From positions 486,806-550,805 of the forward strand of contig NZ_QKTX01000001.1 of assembly GCF_003253485.1 (NCBI RefSeq): a stretch of 64,000 bases of DNA, given 5' to 3'. The notes beneath the pieces are model-generated. The model had not been told where the DNA came from. It saw only the letters and a program-made list of their open reading frames with translations, and did no database searches. Shown here one piece after another: positions 1-7,947 of the stretch. The position numbers were made by a program, and so were the translations under genes. Position 1 is the stretch's first letter, and each line of letters begins with the position of its first letter. This stretch comes from Algoriphagus aquaeductus (GTDB lineage: Bacteria; Bacteroidota; Bacteroidia; Cytophagales; Cyclobacteriaceae).

Positions 1-539
1 GCTTCTGTAACTTTAGCCAAGGGGATATGGCCGGTGACTAATCCTACGCGAAGATCATCACTTACCATCATCATCAAGCTGTCTTTTGCGCCTACAGCTT
101 GGGTGATAAATTCCGTATGGCCGACAAAAGGCAATTCCGCTGTGTTGATGTTGTTTTTGTTGACAGGGGCGGTGACCAATCCATGGATTTTGCCGAACTT
201 CAGATCCTCCACGGCGGACCTGAGTGCTTCCAATGCAAGCTTGCCGGCCTCTTGGGTTTCTACGCCCGGAATAATCTCAGGACATTCCTCGGTTACATTG
301 ATCACGTTGATTTTTCGGTGCTGAATCTCTTCGACGGATCGGATCTGCGTAAAATTGAAATCCTCCAGGTTCATCAATTTCCGATAAAAAATCAACGCTT
401 TTCCATGACCATAGATCAATGGGGTAAATGACTTATACACTCTGGCATCTGCCAAAGCCTTGAGCGTGACCTCCACACCAATTCCGTTGATATCTCCGAT
501 ACTGATTCCGACGATGGGTTTATGTTTTCTTGCGTTCAT
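1..539 (-). CDS. pdxA: 4-hydroxythreonine-4-phosphate dehydrogenase PdxA, N-terminal part (cut by window start)
   Basis: The reverse strand reads an uninterrupted protein from an ATG at 539 to the window edge, about 179 residues. It begins MNARKHKPIVGISIGDINGIG, and the GDINGIG segment is the Bacteroidota form of the PdxA N-terminal motif. Further on are GLVTAPVNK and FVGHTEFI, both typical of PdxA. The family makes 2-amino-3-oxo-4-phosphonooxybutyrate from phosphohydroxythreonine in cytosolic vitamin B6 (PLP) synthesis. The C-terminal metal-binding half lies outside the window. The gene is divergent from rsmA, with about 105 bp between the two starts. The identification is firm; completeness of the gene cannot be judged here. 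Confidence 0.93.
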   Translation of the reverse strand, partial: MNARKHKPIVGISIGDINGIGVEVTLKALADARVYKSFTPLIYGHGKALIFYRKLMNLEDFNFTQIRSVEEIQHRKINVINVTEECPEIIPGVETQEAGKLALEALRSAVEDLKFGKIHGLVTAPVNKNNINTAELPFVGHTEFITQAVGAKDSLMMMVSDDLRVGLVTGHIPLAKVTE

Positions 540-644
540 GGTAGTTATCTTTCCTCAGGGGTGATTGGACAATTTTCCAAGGCATTTTGGAATATTCCCG
601 TAATTTTAGGCCTGCAATTTATAAAAATTTATCAGAGCCGAAGG

Positions 645-1430
645 ATGGAAAAAGTCAAACCTAAAAAGCACCTAGGGCAGCATTTTTTGACCGATTTGAG
701 TATTGCCGAGCGAATCGCACAGGCGGTCAAAGGTCATGGAGGTGTAAGCAAAGTGCTGGAAATAGGCCCGGGGATGGGGGTTTTGACGGACTTCCTTCTG
801 AAAGGGAACTTGAACCTTTATCTGATTGATATTGATAAAGAAAGCATTGCCTACCTGCATCAGAAATACCCTCAGCTTGAGGATAAAATCATCGATGGAG
901 ATTTTCTGAAGTTCGATTTTTCAACAATATTTCCGGAGCCTTACGCCATTGCCGGCAACTTTCCTTACAACATTTCCTCCCAGATTTTCTTCAAAGTGCT
1001 GGAGGATAAAGACCGGGTGACCGAAGTGGTCTGTATGTTACAAAAGGAGGTGGCACAGCGGATTGCTTCTCCTAAAGGAAACAAAGATTACGGCATTCTT
1101 TCCGTTTTGCTTCAGGCCTGGTATGATATCGAATACCTCTTTTCCGTGCCTCCGGGGGTTTTTAATCCGCCTCCAAAAGTAAATTCAGGAGTAATCAGAT
1201 TGACTAGAAATCAAACACAAAAACTGGATTGCGATGAAAAGTTGTTTAAGCAGGTGGTGAAGGCAGGATTTGGGAATCGAAGAAAAACCCTTCGGAACTC
1301 TCTAAAATCCTTTCAACTTACCGAAGAATTCAAATCCAATCCTATCTTGGACAAGCGCGCCGAGCAATTGGATGTGGCGGAATTTGTGTTTTTGACCCAA
1401 CAAATCGAAAAAGGTCGTGGAGCCCATTAA
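645..1430 (+). CDS. rsmA: 16S rRNA adenine dimethyltransferase RsmA (KsgA)
   Basis: This 261-residue protein dimethylates two adjacent adenines near the 3' end of 16S rRNA during small-subunit assembly. Visible motifs are GQHFLTD near the N-terminus, the SAM-binding VLEIGPGMGVLT, and the catalytic NFPYNISSQ (N-x-P-Y type). The reading frame is open further upstream, but the ATG at 645 gives MEKVKPKKHLGQHF, the family's usual start, so the extra 41 codons are rejected. The 3' end overlaps the GTG start of mgtE by 14 bp, which suggests translational coupling. Confidence 0.96.
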   Translation: MEKVKPKKHLGQHFLTDLSIAERIAQAVKGHGGVSKVLEIGPGMGVLTDFLLKGNLNLYLIDIDKESIAYLHQKYPQLEDKIIDGDFLKFDFSTIFPEPYAIAGNFPYNISSQIFFKVLEDKDRVTEVVCMLQKEVAQRIASPKGNKDYGILSVLLQAWYDIEYLFSVPPGVFNPPPKVNSGVIRLTRNQTQKLDCDEKLFKQVVKAGFGNRRKTLRNSLKSFQLTEEFKSNPILDKRAEQLDVAEFVFLTQQIEKGRGAH

Positions 1431-2784
1431 GCAATTTGAGCTATCAAAAGAGTACCTCGAAAGTCTCCAACTGGGGATCGAAGAGGGAAATATTGACTTT
1501 ATCCTCGAGTCACTCGACGGAGTCAATGTAGCGGATATTGCGGCTTTGCTGGACGAATTGTCCATGCAGGAGTCCATCTATGTACTTCGTCTCTTGGAAA
1601 AGCAGCTGGCAGCGGATATTCTGATCGAGTTGGATGAGGATACCCTGTCTAAGGTTCTACCCGAACTGGAGATAGCCGAAATCGCCTCTTGGATCGAGCT
1701 GATGGACTCGGATGACGGGGCGGATATTCTGAGTTTTTTTTCGGAAAAAGAGCGGGAAGAGATCATCGCTGAAATTCAGGACCGGGTCAAGCTGGATCAA
1801 ATCCTCGAACTCCTCCGCTATGAGGAAGATTCTGCAGGTGGGATTATGGCCAAGGAATTTATCCGGGCCAACAAAAACTGGAATGTAGTCCAGACCATCA
1901 ATGAGATCCGCAGACAAGCAGAGAACGTGGAGAAAATTTACTCCATCTATGTGGTCAATAATAAACAGCAGCTATTAGGCCGGGTGTCTTTAAAGAAAAT
2001 CATCCTTGCATCCGCTGAAACGAAGATTGAAGATATTTTTGATGAGGATGTGATTTCTGTGCCGGTTCACATGGATCAGGAGGAGGTCGCCTCCATTATG
2101 CGAAAGTATGACTTGGAATCGGTGCCAGTCATCAATGCCAAGAATAAATTGGTCGGACGAATTACCGTCGATGATATCTTGGACGTCGTGCAGGAAGAGG
2201 CCGACGAAGATATCCAAGCCATGGCTGGGGTCTCTGCGGATATTGAGGAGTCTGACTCCGTGTTTACAATTTCCAAGGCCCGTCTGCCTTGGCTGTTGAT
2301 CGGTGTGATCGGAGGGTTGATGGGGGCAAAGATCATCGGATTTTTTGAAGATGGTCTGAGTAAATATTTGGCTCTTGCTTCCTTCATTCCCCTGGTGGCG
2401 GCCACAGGAGGAAATGTCGGGATTCAGGCATCTTCTCTGATTGTCCAGTCATTGGCTTCCAAATCTGCTTTTGATGATACCCCTTGGCAGCGATTTCTGA
2501 AAGGCTTGTTTGTCGCGCTATTAAACGGATTCGTTTTGGGAGGCTTTGTTTTTCTGGTGGTGGTATTTCTGTATGGCTTTGATCCGATTTTTGGAGTTAC
2601 GGTAGGTGCAGCCCTATTCTGCGTGGTGCTGTTGGCCTCTTTTATGGGTACGGTCACGCCTTTGGTCCTCAATCGCTTTGGGATCAATCCGGCGATTGCC
2701 TCAGGACCATTTATAACTACTACAAATGACCTTCTTGGACTAGCCGTTTATTTTGGCGTAGCCATGCTGTTGCTTAAATTATAA
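1417..2784 (+). CDS. mgtE: Magnesium transporter MgtE
   Basis: This is a 455-residue inner-membrane Mg2+ channel/transporter of normal family length. Residues about 1-130 form the MgtE N-domain, followed by a CBS pair (about 135-255) and a five-helix membrane domain from about residue 275. The pore-lining signature LVAATGGNVGIQASS is present, as is the conserved TTTND of the last helices. The likely start is GTG at 1417 inside the end of rsmA. The stop overlaps the next gene by one base (TAATG), so rsmA, mgtE and the following dehydrogenase look like one operon. The N-domain and CBS domains gate the channel by cytosolic Mg2+ in characterised homologues. Confidence 0.95.
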   Translation: MEPIKQFELSKEYLESLQLGIEEGNIDFILESLDGVNVADIAALLDELSMQESIYVLRLLEKQLAADILIELDEDTLSKVLPELEIAEIASWIELMDSDDGADILSFFSEKEREEIIAEIQDRVKLDQILELLRYEEDSAGGIMAKEFIRANKNWNVVQTINEIRRQAENVEKIYSIYVVNNKQQLLGRVSLKKIILASAETKIEDIFDEDVISVPVHMDQEEVASIMRKYDLESVPVINAKNKLVGRITVDDILDVVQEEADEDIQAMAGVSADIEESDSVFTISKARLPWLLIGVIGGLMGAKIIGFFEDGLSKYLALASFIPLVAATGGNVGIQASSLIVQSLASKSAFDDTPWQRFLKGLFVALLNGFVLGGFVFLVVVFLYGFDPIFGVTVGAALFCVVLLASFMGTVTPLVLNRFGINPAIASGPFITTTNDLLGLAVYFGVAMLLLKL

Positions 2785-3716
2785 TGATGAAGATTTTAAT
2801 CATCGACGAGATGCACCTGAGCATCCTCGACATGTTGGAGAGAGAAGGCTTTCAAGTCACCTATTCCCCAAAAATCACCCGGGCAGAAATCATCGATCAA
2901 GTCAGCGAATACGAGGGATTGATCATCCGTTCCAAAACCCCTATGGACCGGGAATTATTGGAAAAAGCCACTCGACTGAAGTTTATTGGAAGGGCAGGGG
3001 CAGGCCTGGACCAGATTGATTTGGATTACCTCGCTGATCGGGGAGTAAAGCTTTTTCATGCAGCAAAAGGGAATAGGGATGCCGTGGCTGAGCATGCACT
3101 TGGAGGTCTTTTGGCCCTGCTTAATCATATCCCAAAGGCCGATCAGGAAGTACGAAAGGGAATCTGGGATCGGGAAGGCAACCGCGGACATGAGTTGATG
3201 GGCAAGACCGTAGGGATATTTGGGTATGGAAATATGGGGAAGGCCTTTGCCCGGAGGTTAAGGGGCTTCGGAGTGCAGATCTTGGCCTTTGATAAATATA
3301 AGGTGGATTTTGGATCCGCTAAGGTGCAGGAGGTGATCTGGGAAAAGCTCAAGGCTGAAGCGGATGTCTTGAGTATTCATGTGCCTTTGACTTCGGAAAC
3401 CCGCGATTTTTTTACTTTGCAGGAGTTGAAGAGCTTTGCCAAGCCTATTTGGTTAATAAATACAGCAAGAGGAGAGGTGATTAGTTTTCGGACACTCAAT
3501 GCGGCTTTGGATCAGGGAATTCTACGTGGAGCGGTGTTGGATGTGTTGGAAAATGAGAAATTCCAGAAGTTCTCCGCTGATCAAAAAGCCGAATTCGAGC
3601 GCTTGGCTCAGCGGGAAAATGTGATTTTTTCTCCCCATGTAGCCGGTTGGACATTTGAGTCTTATGAAAAAATCAATCGTGTGCTCGTGAAGCAAATTAA
3701 AAAGGCTTTTAATTAA
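2784..3716 (+). CDS. D-2-hydroxyacid dehydrogenase (phosphoglycerate dehydrogenase-like, no ACT domain)
   Basis: This 310-residue NAD(P)-dependent oxidoreductase of the SerA/LdhA superfamily carries FIGRAGAGLDQID, the nucleotide-binding GIFGYGNMG, and the catalytic Arg/Glu/His set in NTARGE, LDVLENE and FSPHVAGWT. It lacks the C-terminal regulatory ACT domain of long SerA proteins, so it may be a short 3-phosphoglycerate dehydrogenase for serine synthesis or an enzyme for another 2-hydroxyacid; the sequence alone does not decide. Its ATG overlaps the mgtE stop by one base, and a second ATG follows at once (2787). The coupling to mgtE looks organisational rather than functional. Confidence 0.85.
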   Translation: MMKILIIDEMHLSILDMLEREGFQVTYSPKITRAEIIDQVSEYEGLIIRSKTPMDRELLEKATRLKFIGRAGAGLDQIDLDYLADRGVKLFHAAKGNRDAVAEHALGGLLALLNHIPKADQEVRKGIWDREGNRGHELMGKTVGIFGYGNMGKAFARRLRGFGVQILAFDKYKVDFGSAKVQEVIWEKLKAEADVLSIHVPLTSETRDFFTLQELKSFAKPIWLINTARGEVISFRTLNAALDQGILRGAVLDVLENEKFQKFSADQKAEFERLAQRENVIFSPHVAGWTFESYEKINRVLVKQIKKAFN

Positions 3717-3780
3717 CAAAAGCCCCAAAACTGACCTGTTTAAGTGTTTTTTAATGGCTTGCTTTGTCAGAATGCTTTCC

Positions 3781-3788
3781 TATCTTTG
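3781..3788 (+). promoter_or_regulatory. Putative -7 promoter box of greA
   Basis: TATCTTTG matches the Bacteroidota TAnnTTTG box. A TTTG lies upstream at 3763-3766, but the spacing (14 bp) is shorter than the usual 19-21, so the -33 element is uncertain. A start near 3795 would put the hairpin at 3810-3845 inside the greA leader. Confidence 0.5.
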
Positions 3789-3809
3789 CAAAGTACATAA
3801 AGGAAAAAA

Positions 3810-3850
3810 CAAAGTAACGGTCTCCGACAAGTGACCGTTACTTTGTTTTT
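3810..3850 (+). terminator. Terminator-like hairpin in the greA leader
   Basis: The left arm CAAAGTAACGGTC (3810-3822) and right arm GACCGTTACTTTG (3833-3845) are a perfect 13-bp inverted repeat with a 10-nt loop, followed by TTTTT (3846-3850). It ends 25 bp before the greA ATG and lies downstream of the likely greA promoter box, so it fits an attenuator better than a terminator of the preceding gene. Confidence 0.7.
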
Positions 3851-3875
3851 GGTCCTGTCCGAAAAATTGTTAGCT

Positions 3876-4349
3876 ATGTCAAAAGTACAGTATTACACCG
3901 AAGAAGGGCTGAAGCGTTTGAAAGACGAACTTCAGGAATTGAAGACCAAAGGAAGAGCGGATATTGCCCGTCAGATCGCTGAGGCGAGAGACAAGGGCGA
4001 TCTCAGTGAAAATGCCGAGTATGATGCAGCTAAAGATGCACAGGGACTTCTGGAGCTTAAAATAGCCAAATTGGAAGCTGTAGTCGGCAACGCCCGCGTA
4101 TTGGACAATTCTCAGATGGATACTTCCAAAGTGGGAATTCTCAGTACCGTGAAAATCAAAAATGTAAAAAACGGCATGACCGTGAGTTACAAATTGGTTT
4201 CTGAGGAAGAAGCCGACCTGAAAGCCGGCAAGATTTCTTTGGCATCTCCGTTTGGAAAAGGCTTGGTGGGCAAAACAGTAGGCGAAATTGCTGAAATCAA
4301 TGCGCCTGCCGGAACCCTTCAATTCGAAATTCTCGACATCACCTATTAA
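3876..4349 (+). CDS. greA: Transcription elongation factor GreA
   Basis: This 157-residue protein rescues backtracked RNA polymerase by stimulating transcript cleavage through its secondary channel. The N-terminal coiled coil (LKRLKDELQELK) carries the acidic tip region ARDKGDLSENAEYDAAK, the family hallmark. The C-terminal domain has the FKBP-like segment ASPFGKGLVGKTVGE. The frame is open 15 codons further upstream, but that extension would run through the leader hairpin, so ATG 3876 (MSKVQYYTEEG) is preferred. It is followed by a terminator and then the HIT gene. Its own leader carries a terminator-like hairpin. Confidence 0.96.
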   Translation: MSKVQYYTEEGLKRLKDELQELKTKGRADIARQIAEARDKGDLSENAEYDAAKDAQGLLELKIAKLEAVVGNARVLDNSQMDTSKVGILSTVKIKNVKNGMTVSYKLVSEEEADLKAGKISLASPFGKGLVGKTVGEIAEINAPAGTLQFEILDITY

Positions 4350-4360
4350 TTCTCTCATCG

Positions 4361-4389
4361 AATCCCGGTAGTTTGATCGGGATTTTTTT
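4361..4389 (+). terminator. Rho-independent terminator after greA
   Basis: AATCCCG (4361-4367) pairs with CGGGATT (4378-4384) around a 10-nt loop, and the T tract runs to 4389. It lies 12 bp after the greA stop and just before the HIT gene. Confidence 0.75.
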
Positions 4390-4403
4390 AATTCTAATCA
4401 ATT

Positions 4404-4796
4404 ATGGCCAGCATCTTCACCAAAATTATCAACCGTGAAATTCCCGCCCAAATCATAGCGGAAGACGAGCAGCATATTGCATTTTTGGACATCATGCCTT
4501 TGGTCAAGGGTCACGTTTTGGTCGTGCCCAAGCGAGAGGTCAATTATATTTTTGACATGGAGCCAGAGGAACTGGCGGCCCTCCACCTTTTTGCTCAAAA
4601 TGTGGCTAAAGCCATGGACAAGACTATCAAATGTACCCGAATCGGAGTGGCCGTGATCGGTCTGGAAGTGCCTCATGTACACATCCACTTGGTTCCCTTG
4701 AGAACCATGGATGATATTAATTTTACGAGGCCGAAATTGAAATTAAGTCCAGAGGAATTGGCTGAAGTAGCCGAGGTGATCAGAGGGGGATTTTAG
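4404..4796 (+). CDS. HIT family protein (nucleotide hydrolase/transferase)
   Basis: This 130-residue histidine-triad protein has the active-site motif HVHIHL in VPHVHIHLVPL. The N-terminal region SIFTKIINREIPAQIIAED is characteristic of the HINT/HIT branch that hydrolyses nucleoside phosphoramidates or related adenylated compounds. The true substrate is unknown. It follows the greA terminator closely (14 bp after the T tract), so it may depend on readthrough from greA. It converges with the DUF1080 gene, with a long inverted repeat between them. Confidence 0.9.
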   Translation: MASIFTKIINREIPAQIIAEDEQHIAFLDIMPLVKGHVLVVPKREVNYIFDMEPEELAALHLFAQNVAKAMDKTIKCTRIGVAVIGLEVPHVHIHLVPLRTMDDINFTRPKLKLSPEELAEVAEVIRGGF

Positions 4797-4805
4797 GTTT
4801 GATTT

Positions 4806-4873
4806 GTAAGTGGTTAGTTGTGAGTAGTAAGTTGGTTTGGAAAACCTTTTACCACTTACAATTAACCACTTAC
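4806..4873. repeat. Imperfect 25-bp inverted repeat between convergent genes
   Basis: The arms at 4806-4830 and 4849-4873 match at 22 of 25 positions around an 18-nt loop. Both contain GTAAGTGGTTA on one strand or the other. The location between two convergent genes suggests a shared bidirectional stem-loop that ends or protects both transcripts. There is no clear T tract on the plus side. Confidence 0.55.
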
Positions 4874-4885
4874 CGGTTATAAAAG

Positions 4886-5635
4886 TCACTTCACCTCCTT
4901 AATCCAAATATTCCTGTACAGTACATCATGGCCTTCAGCCTGAAGTTTTAGCCCGCCGGGAGTGTCGGTAATGCCTTTTCCTCCGTCATTTCCTCCGTCG
5001 ATTCCGGAGTTGGGACCACCCCAAACCTGCTGAATTTCCACATTGTCGTGGATTTTTACGCCATTGAAGAAGACAGTGACACGGGCTTTTTCGGTCAGTT
5101 TTCCGTTTTCAAATCGGGCCGCTCGAAACTGAATATCATACGCATTCCATTTGCCCACTCCGTTGTATGCTTTTTGGGTAGGCAGGTGTTCATTGATTAC
5201 AGCGGCCATTCCGTGAAGGCCATAGTCACCGTCAAGAATTTGGATTTCGTATCGATTTTGGAGATATACCCCACTGTTGCCTTTTTCATTAAGAACTAAA
5301 AATTCCACATGGGCTTCAAAATCTCGAAACTCATCTTTGGTTACGATATCTGCTGCTCCATATTTGCCTCCGGCTCCTGCAGGGTCGTTGGCTGAAATGG
5401 CTTTTTTTCCATCCACGGGATCAGTGACTTCCGGCCATTTGATGGGCATTTCTGAAGAAAAGCGCGGGCCTTCCCAGTATTTCCAGTTTTTGTGAAGAGA
5501 TTCCTTGGTGCCATCGAGATACACTTTGGCTCCTTTGGGAGGTTTGGTGCCGAGGTAGTCGGCTTTTTGTGCCAGTGTTGTAGTGCAAGTCAGAAGACAG
5601 AGAGCCAATGCTCCGGTCAGGGAGGATAGATTCAT
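4886..5635 (-). CDS. Secreted DUF1080 (3-keto-disaccharide hydrolase-type) protein
   Basis: This 249-residue protein has a signal peptide ending at TTLAQ (about residues 1-22). The rest is one DUF1080/concanavalin-like domain with the typical EFRDFEAHVEFLV, NSGVYLQNRYEIQILD, GKWNAYDIQFRAARF and a final LYRNIWIKEVK strand. Members are periplasmic or cell-surface proteins of sugar metabolism, and some relatives hydrolyse 3-keto-glycosides. No sugar operon surrounds it here, so the substrate cannot be inferred. It converges with the HIT gene. Confidence 0.85.
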   Translation of the reverse strand: MNLSSLTGALALCLLTCTTTLAQKADYLGTKPPKGAKVYLDGTKESLHKNWKYWEGPRFSSEMPIKWPEVTDPVDGKKAISANDPAGAGGKYGAADIVTKDEFRDFEAHVEFLVLNEKGNSGVYLQNRYEIQILDGDYGLHGMAAVINEHLPTQKAYNGVGKWNAYDIQFRAARFENGKLTEKARVTVFFNGVKIHDNVEIQQVWGGPNSGIDGGNDGGKGITDTPGGLKLQAEGHDVLYRNIWIKEVK

Positions 5636-5727
5636 AGGTTTAGGGTTTATTTTTTCTATTCGGGTTTAAACCGATTTTATTCATCCTCAATTTGGCTAAT
5701 TTTATCTTAAATCAAACTTTTTAACAG

Positions 5728-6627
5728 ATGAAGTGGCAAGGTAGAAGACAAAGCTCCAATATCGATGATAGACGGGGCAAAGGCGGTCCGAAGATGGGAG
5801 CAGGAGGATTTAATCCCATGCTCCTTGGACCTCTGTTGAAGATTTTATTTTCCAAAGTCGGTTTGGTCATTATCGGTTTGTTTTTAGCCGTTTCTTTTTT
5901 GACCGGCAATAACCCACTTTCCCTTTTAAGTAACCTTCTTGGAGGCGGAGGGATGGGAATCGCTACCCAGTCTAATTATGCTCCAACAGCCGAAGAGGAG
6001 GAGTTGGCCGAGTTTTCGGCCACCATTTTGGCAGATACGGAGGACGTTTGGAACCGCCTTCTTCAAGATTACAGAGAACCCACTTTGGTGCTTTTTACCG
6101 GATCCGTTTCGTCTGCCTGTGGTTCTGCAAGCAGCGCCACGGGACCGTTTTATTGCCCGGCTGATGAAAAGTTGTACATCGATTTGAGTTTTTTTGAAGA
6201 TATGGAGACCAAACTTCGGGCAGGTGGGGACTTTGCCTATGCGTATGTGATCGCGCATGAGGTCGGTCACCACCTACAGAAGATCATGGGTATTACAGAC
6301 AAGGTGCATAATCTGAGAGGCAAAGTCAGCGAAAAAGAATACAATCTGAATTCTGTCCGGTTGGAGCTTCAGGCTGATTTTTTAGCGGGTGTTTGGGCGC
6401 ACCATAGCCAGAAAATATCAGGGATGATGGAGGAAGGTGACCTGGAAGAGGCCCTGAATGCAGCCAACGCCATCGGAGATGACCGACTCCAAAAACAGGC
6501 AACAGGTCAGGTAGTTCCAGATTCGTTTACCCATGGCACCTCAGCCCAACGGATGAAGTGGTTTAAAAAAGGTTTTGAGACTGGGGATCTTGCTCAGGGA
6601 GATACATTCAGCGCGAGGGACTTATGA
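5728..6627 (+). CDS. Neutral zinc metallopeptidase, YpfJ family
   Basis: This 299-residue protein has a basic N-terminus (MKWQGRRQSSNIDDRRGKGG), one membrane helix (about residues 38-62) and an extracytoplasmic peptidase domain. The zinc-binding motif is HEVGHHLQ, with a third ligand region in LELQADFLAGVWAH. Two cysteines in SACGSASSATGPFYC are conserved in the family and may form a disulfide. Its biological substrate is unknown. It converges with the Nramp-like gene, with only 14 bp between the stops. Confidence 0.88.
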   Translation: MKWQGRRQSSNIDDRRGKGGPKMGAGGFNPMLLGPLLKILFSKVGLVIIGLFLAVSFLTGNNPLSLLSNLLGGGGMGIATQSNYAPTAEEEELAEFSATILADTEDVWNRLLQDYREPTLVLFTGSVSSACGSASSATGPFYCPADEKLYIDLSFFEDMETKLRAGGDFAYAYVIAHEVGHHLQKIMGITDKVHNLRGKVSEKEYNLNSVRLELQADFLAGVWAHHSQKISGMMEEGDLEEALNAANAIGDDRLQKQATGQVVPDSFTHGTSAQRMKWFKKGFETGDLAQGDTFSARDL

Positions 6628-6641
6628 GTAGGTCTTTTTGG

Positions 6642-7868
6642 CTAAAACCAACCCAAAACACTCCCCACACTCTTGATACCAAGGACCAACGTGATCAGCC
6701 AAATCAAAATCCCAAACGCGATTACTTTTTTGCTCAGGGAGTTTTTGCCAAGCAATGATTGCTGACTTGCCGCCCAGATCAACCAGCCACTGATGACGGG
6801 AAGTAAAACACCATTGGCCAGTTGGGCCAGCGTAATTAAGGTGACGGGTTTGATTCCGAAGGAGGAAAAAATAATCCCCAAGACTAAAATCGCCCCCATG
6901 CTGCTTCTCATTGCAGAGGATTTGATCTCCTGATCCCATCCCAAAATCCCGCATATTACCAATCCCCCAGCCAGAGGAGCGGTGAGCGAGGAAGTCAAGC
7001 CCGCTGAAAGCAGCCCAAATCCCATCAGGTAGGTGCCAAAACTTCCAAAAACGCCACTCAGGCCATGGGCAATATCCTGTGCCGTTTCCAGATTTTCAGA
7101 AGGATTTGCCACTCCTACAATTAAAATCCCCATAGACACCAATCCTCCCAAAATTACCGAAACCCAAATATCCCTTTTCATCAGAGGGAGTTCGGTCTGA
7201 TTTTTCCATTGCTTTTTCACCAAACTGGCATAGAGAAAAAGATTGTACGGAACAACCGTCGTGCCTATCAATGCTACGATGGTGGGGAATTTTTCGGATG
7301 AAAAGGTAGGGACAAAGCCATGAATCAATTGACTAAAATCCGGTTGGGTAAGTATTGAAGTGGTCAAAAAAGCGAAGGACATCAACAGGACTAATCCCAC
7401 AAGGATCAACTCGAGCCGTTTGTAATTACCTGTCCAAAGGAGTAGAAAAGCAAAAACTCCGATCAGGAGATTTCCCGATAGCACCTTAAAAGGTCCAAAT
7501 TCCCAAGTAGGAAACACTACAAAAATCCCCAGCCCCATGTTTGCCCCGGAGATATTTCCACTTTGGTAGGCCGCATTTCCCAATCCAATGGCTAGAAGGA
7601 TCAAAACCATAATCAAAAATCTAAAAAACCGGTTTCCTGATTGATTTCGGACCAATTCGCTGAGATCCTTTTGGGTGACAATCCCCAGCCTTCCCGATAG
7701 CTCCTGAAGAAAAACAGTAGCCACAATACTAAGTCCCAATGCCCACAAGAGCGTAAAATCAAACCTGATCCCTGCAAGCGTACAGACGGTGACCGTGCCC
7801 GGACCGATAAAGGCAGCAGTAATCAATGGGCCGGGCCCAAGGGAAGTAAGAATTTTTTTTAGGCTCAC
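6642..7868 (-). CDS. Nramp-superfamily transporter with atypical metal-site motifs
   Basis: This 408-residue membrane protein has about 11 helices. The Nramp signature is visible in LSGRLGIVTQKDLSELVR, and the overall length fits. In canonical Nramp transporters Mn2+/Fe2+ is bound by DPGN in helix 1 and MPH in helix 6. Here the corresponding segments are GPGT (residues 22-25) and VPY (206-208), so the ligand Asp, Asn and Met are all replaced. It may carry another substrate, as do the Nramp-related Mg or Al branches, but I cannot name it. There are no metal-regulator sites or partner genes nearby. The start at 7868 gives MSLKKILTSLGPG. Confidence 0.8.
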   Translation of the reverse strand: MSLKKILTSLGPGPLITAAFIGPGTVTVCTLAGIRFDFTLLWALGLSIVATVFLQELSGRLGIVTQKDLSELVRNQSGNRFFRFLIMVLILLAIGLGNAAYQSGNISGANMGLGIFVVFPTWEFGPFKVLSGNLLIGVFAFLLLWTGNYKRLELILVGLVLLMSFAFLTTSILTQPDFSQLIHGFVPTFSSEKFPTIVALIGTTVVPYNLFLYASLVKKQWKNQTELPLMKRDIWVSVILGGLVSMGILIVGVANPSENLETAQDIAHGLSGVFGSFGTYLMGFGLLSAGLTSSLTAPLAGGLVICGILGWDQEIKSSAMRSSMGAILVLGIIFSSFGIKPVTLITLAQLANGVLLPVISGWLIWAASQQSLLGKNSLSKKVIAFGILIWLITLVLGIKSVGSVLGWF

Positions 7869-7947
7869 TAAAGTAAGTTTTCGGGAAAATAGAGATTTGG
7901 GAAGATTTTTTGTAGGTTTTGTTTCCTACTTAGAAAATTAAAAAAGC

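Noticed and set aside
522..644. 41-codon upstream extension of rsmA
   Set aside because: The extension shows no family similarity, and the normal RsmA start at 645 follows at once.
4806..4873. Repeated GTAAGTGGTTA-like units considered as a CRISPR fragment
   Set aside because: The two units are inverted rather than direct, and there is only one pair with no regular spacers or cas genes.
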